From assembly GCF_000834015.1 (NCBI RefSeq), contig NZ_JXQI01000071.1, forward strand, positions 1 to 64,000: DNA of 64,000 nt, read 5' to 3'. Within the stretch, counting starts at the first letter, position 1, and each line of letters starts with the position of its first letter. Both the position numbers and the translations under genes were made by a program. This stretch comes from Prevotella pectinovora (GTDB taxonomy: Bacteria; Bacteroidota; Bacteroidia; Bacteroidales; Bacteroidaceae). Shown piece after piece: positions 25,501 through 34,497 of the stretch. The notes under the pieces were generated by a model. That model ran no database searches. It was not told where the DNA came from and saw only the letters and a list, made by a program, of their open reading frames with translations.

Positions 25501-27720
25501 TTATTTCAGATAATCCTCGAAATACTGTGTGATGCGCTCATGCAGGTGAACGCTCTTGTGACCCATCATATTGTGACCCTCGCCAGGATAAGCGAAGAAG
25601 TCAGGCTGAGTGCCGGCCTCGCTGCAGGCATTGAGGAACATGAGGCAGTTCTGTGGAACAACGGTAGGGTCGTTCATACCAGTGATGATCTGCAGTTTGC
25701 CCTTCAGATCCTTGGCCTTGTTCAGGAGCGAAGTCTTTGCATATCCCTCCGGGTTGCTCTCCGGAGTGTCCATATAGCGCTCACCATACATCACCTCATA
25801 CCATTTCCAGTCGATTACCGGTCCGCCGGCAACTCCCACCTTGAACACGTCAGGATAGTTTGTCATCAGCGAGATTGTCATGAATCCGCCGAAGCTCCAT
25901 CCATGAACGCCCATGCGGTCCTGATCAACGTAAGGCAGCGACTTGAGATATTCCACTCCCTTCATCTGGTCCTTCATCTCCTCCTGTCCGAGCTGACGGA
26001 ATGTAGCCTGCTCGAAGTCCTTTCCGCGATGCTCGCTTCCGCGGTTGTCGAGGATGAAGAGCAGATAGCCTTTCTGCGCCATGTATGTCTCCCATGAGCG
26101 AGAGCTGTAGTGCCAGCGTGCGTCCACGTTGTGGGCGTGAGGGCCACCGTATACATAAACCACAGTAGGATATTTCTTGTTAGGATCGAAATCCACCGGC
26201 TTCACCATTCTCCAGTAGAGGTCGGTAGTGCCGTCGGCAGCCTTCAGCTTGCCGCAAGAGTATTCCGGAATGTTGTATCCCTTCTCCTTCCATGGGTCCT
26301 TGGCGTTGAGGATGCAGTGGCTCTTGCCTGTCTGAGTGTCGATAGCCACGATGCGACGGGGCACCGTAGGCTCCTGGTAGTTGTCGAGCAGGTATCTGCC
26401 GCTGGCGCTAATTGTCGAACCATCGTGCCATCCCTTGCCGCCTTCATCGATGCGTGTGCGCTTCTTGTTGGCCACGCTCACCGAGTATACGTTCTGCTGG
26501 ATAGGGCTTGCCTCGTTAGACTTGTATATGATGCTCTTTGTCTTGCTGTTGAAACCGAGCACGCTGAGCACTTCCCATTTTCCTTCTGTCAGCTGCTCTA
26601 CTTCAAGTGACTCCGTGTTGCTTGCCATTCTGCTGCCGTGCATGCCGAGGGTACAGAGATACAGGTGGTTGTAGCCATCCTGACGGCTCTGCATGATGAA
26701 CTGTGACTTGTCCCAAGGCAGGAACACGATAGGGTTGAGAGGCTCCACGTATTTCTCGTCCACCTCGCGATACAGTTCACCGGTCTTCTCTCCTGTCTCT
26801 GCGTCGTATGCGGTGAGGCGGCAGTCGTTCTGGTCGCGGTTCAGTTCAAACATATACACCTTCTTGCCGTCCGGTGCCCATGCCAGGTTGGTGAAATAGC
26901 GGTCAGTAGGGTCGCCGGCTTTCAGATACACCGTCTTTCCCGTCTTCATGTCATACACGCCGATTGTCACCTTGTGGCTCGTCATTCCGCACATAGGATA
27001 TTTGTCAGGCTCATAGGTGGCCTCACGCTCGAAGGTGTTCACTTGAGGATAGTCAGCCACCATCGACTGGTCCATGCGGTTGAAGGCGAGCTTCGTTCCG
27101 TCCGGGCTCCAGAATGTGCCCTTCATCGAGGCGAACTCGTTGCGGTGTACTGCCTGTCCGTATACAATCTCGCGGCTGCCGTCGGTAGAGAGCTGTGTCG
27201 TCTTTCCTTCAGCGTCCATCACGTAGAGGTTGTGGTCGCTAACGTATGCCACAGCCTTCGATGCGTTGTTCCAGTCGGCAAACTCCTGTCCCTTTGAAGC
27301 CTGGCGCCATACCACCGCTTTCTTCTTGAAGTCGATGAGCATGCGCTCCTGCTTGTTGGCTATGAGCACGAGGCTCTTGCCGGCGTATGGGAACTGTGCC
27401 CAGCCGAGGTTCAGTATCTTGGAATCCTCGTTGGTCTTCGCCCATGCGTTGAGCTGTGCCTCGGTGAAGAGAGTCGTCTCTTTGCCGTTGGCTTTGTTCA
27501 CGAGCTTACACTCCTCAGCGTTGCGGAGCACGAGCTCGTCGCCCCACCATGTGATGTTGCGATACTCTGGAATCATGTTGTGGTAGTTCGTTCCACCGAA
27601 GTTCAGGTCTTCGAGTGAGAACTGCTTCAACTGTGCTGCTGCGTTCATAGTGATCAGAATGCAGGCGGCAGCAGCGGCAACTCGTCGTGCCACCGTCTTG
27701 ATAAGGTTTTTATTCATCAT
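25501..27720 (-). CDS. Dipeptidyl-peptidase IV-like S9 peptidase
   Basis: A 739-residue secreted serine peptidase that would release X-Pro dipeptides. It has a signal peptide ending at MNAAAQ, an N-terminal beta-propeller (DPPIV_N; WSPDGTKLAFNRMD, NLAWAPDGKKVYMFE) and a C-terminal alpha/beta hydrolase with GWSFGGF (catalytic Ser609), GMNDPTV (Asp684) and GEGHNMMG (His716). YVYGGPHAHNV before the catalytic part is typical of the S9B branch. A periplasmic location is expected. The gene lies 8 bp after the methyltransferase gene and is probably co-transcribed. Confidence 0.93.
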   Translation of the reverse strand: MMNKNLIKTVARRVAAAAACILITMNAAAQLKQFSLEDLNFGGTNYHNMIPEYRNITWWGDELVLRNAEECKLVNKANGKETTLFTEAQLNAWAKTNEDSKILNLGWAQFPYAGKSLVLIANKQERMLIDFKKKAVVWRQASKGQEFADWNNASKAVAYVSDHNLYVMDAEGKTTQLSTDGSREIVYGQAVHRNEFASMKGTFWSPDGTKLAFNRMDQSMVADYPQVNTFEREATYEPDKYPMCGMTSHKVTIGVYDMKTGKTVYLKAGDPTDRYFTNLAWAPDGKKVYMFELNRDQNDCRLTAYDAETGEKTGELYREVDEKYVEPLNPIVFLPWDKSQFIMQSRQDGYNHLYLCTLGMHGSRMASNTESLEVEQLTEGKWEVLSVLGFNSKTKSIIYKSNEASPIQQNVYSVSVANKKRTRIDEGGKGWHDGSTISASGRYLLDNYQEPTVPRRIVAIDTQTGKSHCILNAKDPWKEKGYNIPEYSCGKLKAADGTTDLYWRMVKPVDFDPNKKYPTVVYVYGGPHAHNVDARWHYSSRSWETYMAQKGYLLFILDNRGSEHRGKDFEQATFRQLGQEEMKDQMKGVEYLKSLPYVDQDRMGVHGWSFGGFMTISLMTNYPDVFKVGVAGGPVIDWKWYEVMYGERYMDTPESNPEGYAKTSLLNKAKDLKGKLQIITGMNDPTVVPQNCLMFLNACSEAGTQPDFFAYPGEGHNMMGHKSVHLHERITQYFEDYLK

Positions 27721-27728
27721 TATATCAG

Positions 27729-29225
27729 TTAAAACTTTTTTGTTTTTCTGTCATATCCCCTGTCGAAGTTCTTTACGCCACGTCGGTCGCCACGGTCATA
27801 CTTCTTTCCGCCCTTGTCGTAGTTCTTGCGTCCGCGGCGGTTGTCGTCGTCGTCGAAATCACGGCGGGTCTTCGTTCTCGGCTTCTTGTCAGCCTTCTTG
27901 CCGAAGTTCAGTGCGTCGGCATACGGGCTCTTGCGGAATTTGAACGAACGGATGTCCTCCTCCTCGTCCAGATGCTCCAGTTCGTCGAGACGCTTCTTGA
28001 ATTCGCGGTGCTCCTTGAAGCGGTGCTTTTCAGCCATCTGCTTCTTCTCCTCTTCAGTCTTCAGGATGTTTCCCTCGCTGCGGAACTCGCGGAAACCGCC
28101 TTCGAACATCAGATATTTGCGGAACTCGCATTCCAGCGAACCATTATAGAGAGGAATCTTCTGCGACGGTTTCAGTCCGATCTCGTCGAAACACTCCTTG
28201 CGGTAGCTCAACACCCAGGCCTCGCCGTTCTTGAAGTTACGCTTCAGCGTCTCTCCAATCATCTTGTATGTTCCGAGCAGGTTCGGTGTAGAGATACGCT
28301 CGCCGTATGGCGGGTTGGTTATCATGAAAGCCTTGCCCTCAGGCTGCTTGAAGTCCTTGAAGTCGGCACATGTGATTGTCACGTCCTTGCTCAGTCCGGC
28401 AGCCTTAACATTCATGATGGCAGTGTTCACAGCCTTCATGTCCACGTCAGAACCGTAGATATGGTGTGTGAACTCACGCTCCTGCGAGTCGTCGTCGTAT
28501 ATGCTGCTGAAGAGGTCAGCATCGAAATCCTTCCATTTCTCGAATGCGAACTCCTTGCGGAAGAGTCCAGGTGCCATGTTGCGTGCTATGAGGGCAGCCT
28601 CCACAACGATAGTTCCCGAACCACACATCGGGTCGTAGAAGTCAGTGTCGCCCTTCCATCCCGACATGAGGATCATTCCGGCAGCCAGCACCTCGTTCAG
28701 AGGAGCTTCCACCGATTCCTGTCTGTATCCGCGACGGTGCAGGCTCTCACCGCTCGAGTCGAGCGACAGCGTGCAGCGGTCTTCGGCGATGTGCATGTTG
28801 AGGCGTATGTCGGGGTTCGACACCGAGATGTTCGGACGGCTGCCGGTCTTCTCTCTGAACTGGTCAACGATGGCGTCCTTCACTTTGTATGCCACGAACT
28901 TAGAGTGGCGGAACTCGTTGGAGAATACCACGGAGTCAACGGCGAAGCTATCTTTCAGGTCGAGATACTTGCTCCAGTCAATCTTCTTCACCTCGTTATA
29001 AACATCATCGGCGCTCTGGGCCTTGAAATGCTTTATCGGTTTTAGGATACGAATCGCCGTGTGCAGTTGGAAGTTAGCGCGATACATCATCTCCTTGTCG
29101 CCAGTGAACGACACCATGCGGCGACCAATCTCTACGTTGTTAGCTCCGAGTTGCGTTAGCTCCTGTGCCAATACGGGCTCAAGACCCATGAAGGTTTTGG
29201 CGATGAGCTCAAATTCCTGTTCCAT
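27729..29225 (-). CDS. THUMP-domain 23S rRNA methyltransferase, RlmL-like
   Basis: A 498-residue SAM-dependent methyltransferase. The N-terminal THUMP domain (about 1-165) binds RNA; the catalytic domain has DPMCGSGTIVVEAAL (motif I) and NPPYGER (motif IV), which marks base N-methylation of the RlmL/RlmK (N2-G2445) family. The last 110 residues are highly basic and repetitive (KADKKPRTKTRRD, GRKNYDKGGKKYDRGDRRG), a disordered RNA-binding tail common in Bacteroidales versions. The fused RlmK half of gammaproteobacteria is absent. Confidence 0.92.
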   Translation of the reverse strand: MEQEFELIAKTFMGLEPVLAQELTQLGANNVEIGRRMVSFTGDKEMMYRANFQLHTAIRILKPIKHFKAQSADDVYNEVKKIDWSKYLDLKDSFAVDSVVFSNEFRHSKFVAYKVKDAIVDQFREKTGSRPNISVSNPDIRLNMHIAEDRCTLSLDSSGESLHRRGYRQESVEAPLNEVLAAGMILMSGWKGDTDFYDPMCGSGTIVVEAALIARNMAPGLFRKEFAFEKWKDFDADLFSSIYDDDSQEREFTHHIYGSDVDMKAVNTAIMNVKAAGLSKDVTITCADFKDFKQPEGKAFMITNPPYGERISTPNLLGTYKMIGETLKRNFKNGEAWVLSYRKECFDEIGLKPSQKIPLYNGSLECEFRKYLMFEGGFREFRSEGNILKTEEEKKQMAEKHRFKEHREFKKRLDELEHLDEEEDIRSFKFRKSPYADALNFGKKADKKPRTKTRRDFDDDDNRRGRKNYDKGGKKYDRGDRRGVKNFDRGYDRKTKKF

Positions 29226-29249
29226 TATTGAATTAAAAATCTATGATAC

Positions 29250-29480
29250 TTATTTGCTTATTGTCTTGAGAGTGTGTTTGTATTGACACGGTAACACCGC
29301 CGGATGTACTGATATAAAATAAGGTGGGAAACGCTTCAAAATTTCCTCAATGCCATTGTCCGAAAGCAATCCTTTGCCATCGCAATGCAGTCGTAGACGG
29401 CCTCCCGTGGAGCATTCCGGAGATAATAGACTCTCCGCCGCCTGTTTCAGAATGTCTGTAGTTTTGTCGATTCCCATCAT
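29250..29480 (-). CDS. Small hypothetical protein upstream of the methyltransferase
   Basis: A 76-residue ORF (start at 29480, or 29477 for MGIDK). No family recognised. It has an N-terminal amphipathic helix (TTDILKQAAESLL), LRLHCDGKGLLSDNGIEEIL and three cysteines. Support for it being real comes from a good promoter 52-83 bp upstream, facing it, and a gap of only 24 bp to the methyltransferase gene, as in an operon. Confidence 0.55.
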   Translation of the reverse strand: MMGIDKTTDILKQAAESLLSPECSTGGRLRLHCDGKGLLSDNGIEEILKRFPPYFISVHPAVLPCQYKHTLKTISK

Positions 29481-29531
29481 GTGATAAAATTGTCAATTTT
29501 CCATCTGCGATAAAAAATGTCAATGCGTGTG

Positions 29532-29563
29532 CAAATTTACGTCATTTCTCTTTAAGTGCCAAA
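29532..29563 (-). promoter_or_regulatory. Promoter of the small ORF-methyltransferase-peptidase operon
   Basis: On the minus strand TTTG (29563-29560) and TAAATTTG (29539-29532), 20 bp apart, match the consensus. Transcription would start near 29525, about 45 nt before the small ORF. Confidence 0.75.
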
Positions 29564-29625
29564 TCTTTTTTATGGAAAGACTATAATTGTGGTGAAAGGA
29601 ACGGGCTGTAGATTCGGAAATCCGA

Positions 29626-29720
29626 AAACCCAGAGAGAAACCAAATATATGTCAGCGGCGCGTTGTTCGCTTTGGTCTCTTAATTCACAAATCGCTTGCC
29701 ACAGTGCATGTGATTTGTAA
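29626..29720. other. Structured noncoding stretch before nqrA
   Basis: Two inverted repeats lie in the divergent region upstream of nqrA: AGAGAAACCAAA with TTTGGTCTCT, and ACAAATC with GATTTGT. There is no gene here. They may belong to the nqrA regulatory region or to a small RNA; nothing more can be said. Confidence 0.35.
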
Positions 29721-29814
29721 TATACGCTTGACAAAGGGTAGGGTAAATCTCATTTTATCGAATAGTTAATAGACTTTTAAAATCCAAATTATATGATAAT
29801 ATAAATACTTTTTA

Positions 29815-29822
29815 TATCTTTG
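29815..29822 (+). promoter_or_regulatory. -7 element of the nqr operon
   Basis: TATCTTTG lies 59 bp before the nqrA ATG. The upstream sequence is AT-rich, but no TTTG sits at the right distance for -33. Confidence 0.5.
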
Positions 29823-29880
29823 CCGAGAATTTGTTTCCAATGGTATAAGTGTCTTAGCAAAATAATTAAACAAGTATTTT

Positions 29881-31245
29881 ATGACAAAATTTGTTAGATT
29901 AAGTCGTGGACTTGACATCAACCTTGCCGGCAAGGCAGAAAAGACAAAGCGCGTCTTGATGCCCGGTGAGGTGTTTGCCCTCACGCCATCCTCTTTTGAG
30001 GGAGTAAAACCAAAGGTGATGGTGAAAGAAGGCGACAGAGTCAAGGCCGGCGATGTATTGTTCATCAACAAAGACTATCCCGAAGTGGGATTCTCTTCAC
30101 CGGTCAGCGGAGAAGTTTGTCTTGTTGAACGCGGCGACCGTCGAAAGCTCCTCAGCGTGAGGGTGAAAGCCGACGCAAATCAGGAGTTTGTTGACTTCGG
30201 AGTGAAAAACGTGAAAGAGATGACCGGCGACGATGTGGAGAAGTCACTTCTCGAAGCGGGCCTCTTCGGTTATATCAACCAGTTGCCCTATGCCGTGTCA
30301 ACCAATCCGCAGACAAAGCCTAAAGCTATTTTCGTTTCCGCTCTCAGGGATATGCCGCTGGCAGGCGATTTCGAATTCGAACTTGAGGGACAGGAGAAAG
30401 ATTTCCAGACAGGACTCACGGCGCTCAGCAAGATGGCGAAGACCTATCTCGGCGTCGGCGACAAGCAGAACATCAGCGCTGCCGATGTGGAGGTGGTGAC
30501 CTTCAAGGGCAAGTGCCCGGCAGGCAACGTGGGAGTGCAGGTCAATCACATCGACCCCGTGAACAAGGGCGAAGTGGTATGGACCGTAGACCCTACGGCG
30601 GTGATATTCTTCGGCAGACTCTTCAATAGCGGCCGCGTGGACCTCCGTCGCACGGTAGCCCTCGCCGGTTCTGAGGTTACATCCCCATGCTACGCCGACA
30701 TGCTCGTGGGCCAAGACATCGAAACCCTCGTGGCAGGAGCCTACCGTGGCGACAACGTGCGCATCATCATGGGCAACCCTCTGACAGGCAAACCGGTGGA
30801 GAAAACTGCCGACACAGGTGCTGCATCATACAGCCGTTTCCTCGGCGCACACACCAGCGAGGTGACGATAATCCCCGAAGGCAACGACGCCGACGAGCTG
30901 GCAGGCTGGATAATGCCACGCCTGAAGCAGTTCAGCGTGTCGAGAAGCTATTTCTCATGGCTCTTAGGCAAGAACAGGGAGTATCGCCTCGATGCCAGAG
31001 TGAAAGGCGGCGAGCGCCACATGATAATGAGCGGCGAATACGACAAGGTGTTCCCTATGGACATCTATGCCGAATATCTCATCAAGGCAATCATCGCCGG
31101 TGACATCGACAAGCAGGAACAGCTCGGCATATATGAGGTGAGTCCTGAAGACTTCGCCCTGGCAGAGTTCGTTGACTCCTCCAAGCTCGAGCTGCAGCAC
31201 ATCGTGCGTCAGGGACTCGACATATTGAGAAAGGAAAACAGCTAA
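29881..31245 (+). CDS. nqrA: Na+-NQR subunit A
   Basis: A 454-residue peripheral subunit of the Na+-translocating NADH:ubiquinone oxidoreductase, which passes electrons from NADH to quinone while exporting Na+. NqrA is cytoplasmic and contributes to quinone binding. Recognisable are the start KFVRLSRGLDINLAGKAEK, the barrel-like domain (KEGDRVKAGDVLFINKDYP, FSSPVSGEV), FLGAHTSEVTIIPEG and FPMDIYAEYLIKAI. It is the first of six genes in the standard order A-B-C-D-E-F. Confidence 0.96.
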   Translation: MTKFVRLSRGLDINLAGKAEKTKRVLMPGEVFALTPSSFEGVKPKVMVKEGDRVKAGDVLFINKDYPEVGFSSPVSGEVCLVERGDRRKLLSVRVKADANQEFVDFGVKNVKEMTGDDVEKSLLEAGLFGYINQLPYAVSTNPQTKPKAIFVSALRDMPLAGDFEFELEGQEKDFQTGLTALSKMAKTYLGVGDKQNISAADVEVVTFKGKCPAGNVGVQVNHIDPVNKGEVVWTVDPTAVIFFGRLFNSGRVDLRRTVALAGSEVTSPCYADMLVGQDIETLVAGAYRGDNVRIIMGNPLTGKPVEKTADTGAASYSRFLGAHTSEVTIIPEGNDADELAGWIMPRLKQFSVSRSYFSWLLGKNREYRLDARVKGGERHMIMSGEYDKVFPMDIYAEYLIKAIIAGDIDKQEQLGIYEVSPEDFALAEFVDSSKLELQHIVRQGLDILRKENS

Positions 31246-31263
31246 CTATAAATACAACAGACC

Positions 31264-32415
31264 ATGTCATTTTTAAGAAACTATCTGAACAAAATAAAGC
31301 CGAACTTCGAAGAAGGCGGCAAGCTGCATTCGCTGCGCAGCGTCTTCGATGGCTTCGAGACATTCCTATATGTCCCGAACACCACATCGAAGAGCGGCAC
31401 CAATATCCACGATGCCATTGACTCAAAGCGTATAATGAGTATGGTGGTAATCGCACTGCTGCCGGCACTCCTATTCGGAATGTATAACATCGGCTACCAG
31501 AACTATGCCGCAGCACACCAGACAGGCACCCTCCTGGAGATGTTCGCCTACGGATTCCTTGTGATGCTGCCCAAGCTGCTCGTCAGCTATGTGGTAGGTC
31601 TGGGAATAGAATTTGCCTGGGCACAGTGGAAAGGTGAGGAGATACAGGAAGGCTACCTCGTCAGCGGTATCATCATCCCGATGATTCTCCCCGTTGGCTG
31701 CCCGTTGTGGTGTATCGCCATCGCAGTGGCATTTGCCGTAATCTTCGGTAAGGAAATCTTCGGCGGCACCGGAATGAATATCTTCAACGTGGCACTTCTC
31801 GCCCGTGCGTTCCTCTTCTTCTCTTATCCTACGAAGATGAGCGGCGACTCGGTGTGGGTTGCCACCGACAGCATCTTCGGACTCGGCAACACGCTGCCCG
31901 ACGCCTTCACCTGCGCCACTCCTCTCGGACAGATGGCACAGGGCTCTGCACCGTCGGCATCGCTTTTCGACAGCATCGTGGGACTCATTCCCGGCAGTAT
32001 CGGCGAGACCAGTGTCATAGCGATAGCCATCGGAGCCGTGATACTCCTCTGGACAGGCATCGCCTCATGGAAGACTATGCTCAGCGTGTTCCTCGGCGGA
32101 GGCGTGATGGCAGCGATTTTCCAGGCCACAGGACAGACCCCTGTGGAGTGGTATGAGCATATTGTGCTGGGCGGATTCTGCTTCGGTGCGGTGTTCATGG
32201 CTACAGACCCTGTGACATCGGCACGCACGGAGACCGGCAAATGGATATACGGCATACTCATCGGCGCACTCGCCGTAATCATCAGAGTGATGAACCCCGG
32301 ATATCCAGAGGGAATGATGCTCGCCATCCTCTTCGGCAACATGATGGCTCCGGCAATCGACTTCTATGTTGTTGAGGCAAACATCAGCAAGAGAATGAAA
32401 CGAGCCAAGAAATAA
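31264..32415 (+). CDS. nqrB: Na+-NQR subunit B
   Basis: A 383-residue membrane subunit with about ten helices, carrying riboflavin and a covalently bound FMN. DAFTCATPLG holds the Thr that bears FMN in the family motif (S/T)GAT; here the usual Gly is Cys. GFLVMLPKLLVSYVVGLGIEFAW and FMATDPVTSARTETGKW are conserved. It starts 18 bp after nqrA and is probably translated from the same transcript. Confidence 0.96.
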   Translation: MSFLRNYLNKIKPNFEEGGKLHSLRSVFDGFETFLYVPNTTSKSGTNIHDAIDSKRIMSMVVIALLPALLFGMYNIGYQNYAAAHQTGTLLEMFAYGFLVMLPKLLVSYVVGLGIEFAWAQWKGEEIQEGYLVSGIIIPMILPVGCPLWCIAIAVAFAVIFGKEIFGGTGMNIFNVALLARAFLFFSYPTKMSGDSVWVATDSIFGLGNTLPDAFTCATPLGQMAQGSAPSASLFDSIVGLIPGSIGETSVIAIAIGAVILLWTGIASWKTMLSVFLGGGVMAAIFQATGQTPVEWYEHIVLGGFCFGAVFMATDPVTSARTETGKWIYGILIGALAVIIRVMNPGYPEGMMLAILFGNMMAPAIDFYVVEANISKRMKRAKK

Positions 32416-32438
32416 CAATAAGGTATAAAATACTGATT

Positions 32439-33185
32439 ATGAACAAGAATAGCAATACATACATCATAGCATACAGCTGCATAATGGTTGTAGTGGTGGC
32501 TTTCCTGCTCGCCTTTGTGAGCAGTTCGCTGAAGCCGGCGCAAGACGTCAACGTGGCGCTCGACAAGAAGAAGCAGATACTTGCCGCCCTCAACATCCGC
32601 AACCTCTCCGACCAGGAGAGTGCCGAACAGTATGCAAAAGTGGTAGACCGCGACGCTGTCATCAATGCCGACGGCAAAGAGATAGCCAAGGGCGGAAAAG
32701 GTGGCGAGACTGCAGGATTCCTTCTCAACAGCGCCGACTACAAGGCAGGCAAACTCGCAGTTTATTACTGCACCGTAGACGGCAAGCACAAATTCGTGGT
32801 GCCTGTCTACGGTATGGGACTCTGGGGACCGATTTGGGGATACATCGCCGTTAACGAAGACTGCAACACCATCTATGGCGCATACTTCAACCATGAGGGC
32901 GAGACAGCCGGACTGGGAGCCGAAATCAAGGACTCAAAGGCTTGGCAGGACCTCTTCCGCGGAAAGACCATCTATGGAGCCGACGGCAAACCGGTGATAA
33001 AGGTGAAGAAGGCGAGCGAAGTAAAAGACAAGAGCTGCGAGGTCGACGCCGTTACGGGAGCTACCCTCACCTCGGTGGGAGTGAGCGACATGTTGCAGGA
33101 GGGCTTCGCAAAATACATGAAACTCTTCGCCGGACAGACCTCACAGACTGAAGCCAACGACGCTGGCGACGGTGAGAAAAAGTAA
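32439..33185 (+). CDS. nqrC: Na+-NQR subunit C
   Basis: A 248-residue protein with one N-terminal membrane anchor (YIIAYSCIMVVVVAFLLAFV) and a periplasmic FMN-binding domain. DAVTGATLTS contains the Thr carrying covalent FMN. MGLWGPIWGYIAV and HEGETAGLGAEIKD are family hallmarks. Gap to nqrB 23 bp, to nqrD 23 bp. Confidence 0.96.
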   Translation: MNKNSNTYIIAYSCIMVVVVAFLLAFVSSSLKPAQDVNVALDKKKQILAALNIRNLSDQESAEQYAKVVDRDAVINADGKEIAKGGKGGETAGFLLNSADYKAGKLAVYYCTVDGKHKFVVPVYGMGLWGPIWGYIAVNEDCNTIYGAYFNHEGETAGLGAEIKDSKAWQDLFRGKTIYGADGKPVIKVKKASEVKDKSCEVDAVTGATLTSVGVSDMLQEGFAKYMKLFAGQTSQTEANDAGDGEKK

Positions 33186-33208
33186 TCATTTAAAGAAGCA
33201 ATGATAAT

Positions 33209-33826
33209 ATGGAAAATAAGATAAAAAGCGTTTTCACAGCGCCTCTCAATTTCATGAACCCGGTGCTCGTTCAGGTGCTCGGTATCTGTTCGGCACTCGC
33301 CGTCACGTCGCAGCTCAAGCCTGCCCTTGTGATGGGACTTGCCGTGACCGTGATCACGGCATTCAGCAACCTCATCATCTCGCTCATCCGCAACACCGTG
33401 CCAACGCGTATCCGTATCGTGGTGCAGCTCGTTGTGGTGGCAGCCCTCGTTACCATCGTGAGCCAGGTGCTCAAGGCATACGTCTATGATGTCAGCGTGG
33501 AACTCTCTGTCTACGTAGGTCTCATCATCACCAACTGTATCCTTATGGGTCGTCTTGAGGCTTTCGCCATGCAGAACAAGCCCTGGCCGTCGTTTGTCGA
33601 CGGTTTCGCCAACGGACTCGGCTACGGCATCATCCTCGTGGTGGTGGGAGCGGTGAGAGAGCTGCTCGGCAGAGGAACGCTGCTCGGATTTGAAATCCTG
33701 CCAAAGAGTGTTTACGAAATGGGATATTTGAACAACGGAACGATGACCATGCCTGCCATGGCGCTCATCCTCATCGGAGTGGTGATATGGATTCATCGTG
33801 CTTATTTTTACAAGGAGGAGAAGTAA
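33209..33826 (+). CDS. nqrD: Na+-NQR subunit D
   Basis: A 205-residue integral membrane subunit with six helices, paralogous to NqrE and RnfA/RnfE. IRIVVQLVVVAALVTIVSQV and TNCILMGRLEAFAM are typical, the second containing the conserved Cys associated with the intramembrane iron-sulfur centre shared with NqrE. The stop is directly followed by the nqrE ATG. Confidence 0.96.
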   Translation: MENKIKSVFTAPLNFMNPVLVQVLGICSALAVTSQLKPALVMGLAVTVITAFSNLIISLIRNTVPTRIRIVVQLVVVAALVTIVSQVLKAYVYDVSVELSVYVGLIITNCILMGRLEAFAMQNKPWPSFVDGFANGLGYGIILVVVGAVRELLGRGTLLGFEILPKSVYEMGYLNNGTMTMPAMALILIGVVIWIHRAYFYKEEK

Positions 33827-34453
33827 ATGGAACACTTGATAAACCTTTTCTTTAGGTCCATCTTCGTGGACAACATGATTTTCGCATTCTTCCTCGGCAT
33901 GTGCTCGTTCCTTGCCGTATCCAAGAACGTGAAGACATCGCTCGGTCTCGGCGTCGCCGTGACGTTCGTGCTCGTGGTCACCGTGCCTGCCAACTACCTG
34001 TTGCAGACCAAGGTGCTCGGCCCCGACTGTATCATCAAGGGGGTAGACCTGAGCTATCTCTCGTTTATCCTCTTCATCGCGGTAATCGCCGGCATCGTGC
34101 AGCTGGTGGAGATGGTGGTTGAACGTTTCTCGCCGACTCTCTATGGAGCGCTCGGTATCTTCCTGCCACTCATCGCCGTTAACTGTGCCATCATGGGAGC
34201 GTCGCTCTTCATGCAGCAGCGCATCAACCTCGACCCTTCAAACACCCAGTATCTGGGCAGCGTGGGCGACGCCTTCGTATATGCCCTCGGTTCTGGTCTG
34301 GGATGGATTCTCGCCATCGTGAGCATGGGAGCCATAAGGGAGAAGATGCAGTATAGCGATGTGCCGAAGCCATTACAGGGACTCGGAATCTCGTTTATCG
34401 TCGTAGGACTCATGGCGATAGCGATGATGTGTTTCTCGGGATTGAAAATATAG
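33827..34453 (+). CDS. nqrE: Na+-NQR subunit E
   Basis: A 208-residue integral membrane subunit, partner of NqrD. Conserved pieces are [41 protein letters not shown] and [21 protein letters not shown]. Its Cys residues at the two inverted-topology helices fit the iron-sulfur centre. It begins immediately at the nqrD stop codon. Confidence 0.96.
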   Translation: MEHLINLFFRSIFVDNMIFAFFLGMCSFLAVSKNVKTSLGLGVAVTFVLVVTVPANYLLQTKVLGPDCIIKGVDLSYLSFILFIAVIAGIVQLVEMVVERFSPTLYGALGIFLPLIAVNCAIMGASLFMQQRINLDPSNTQYLGSVGDAFVYALGSGLGWILAIVSMGAIREKMQYSDVPKPLQGLGISFIVVGLMAIAMMCFSGLKI

Positions 34454-34497
34454 ACGAGTAGATAAGTTGACAGAATAACTTTAACAGAATTCAAACA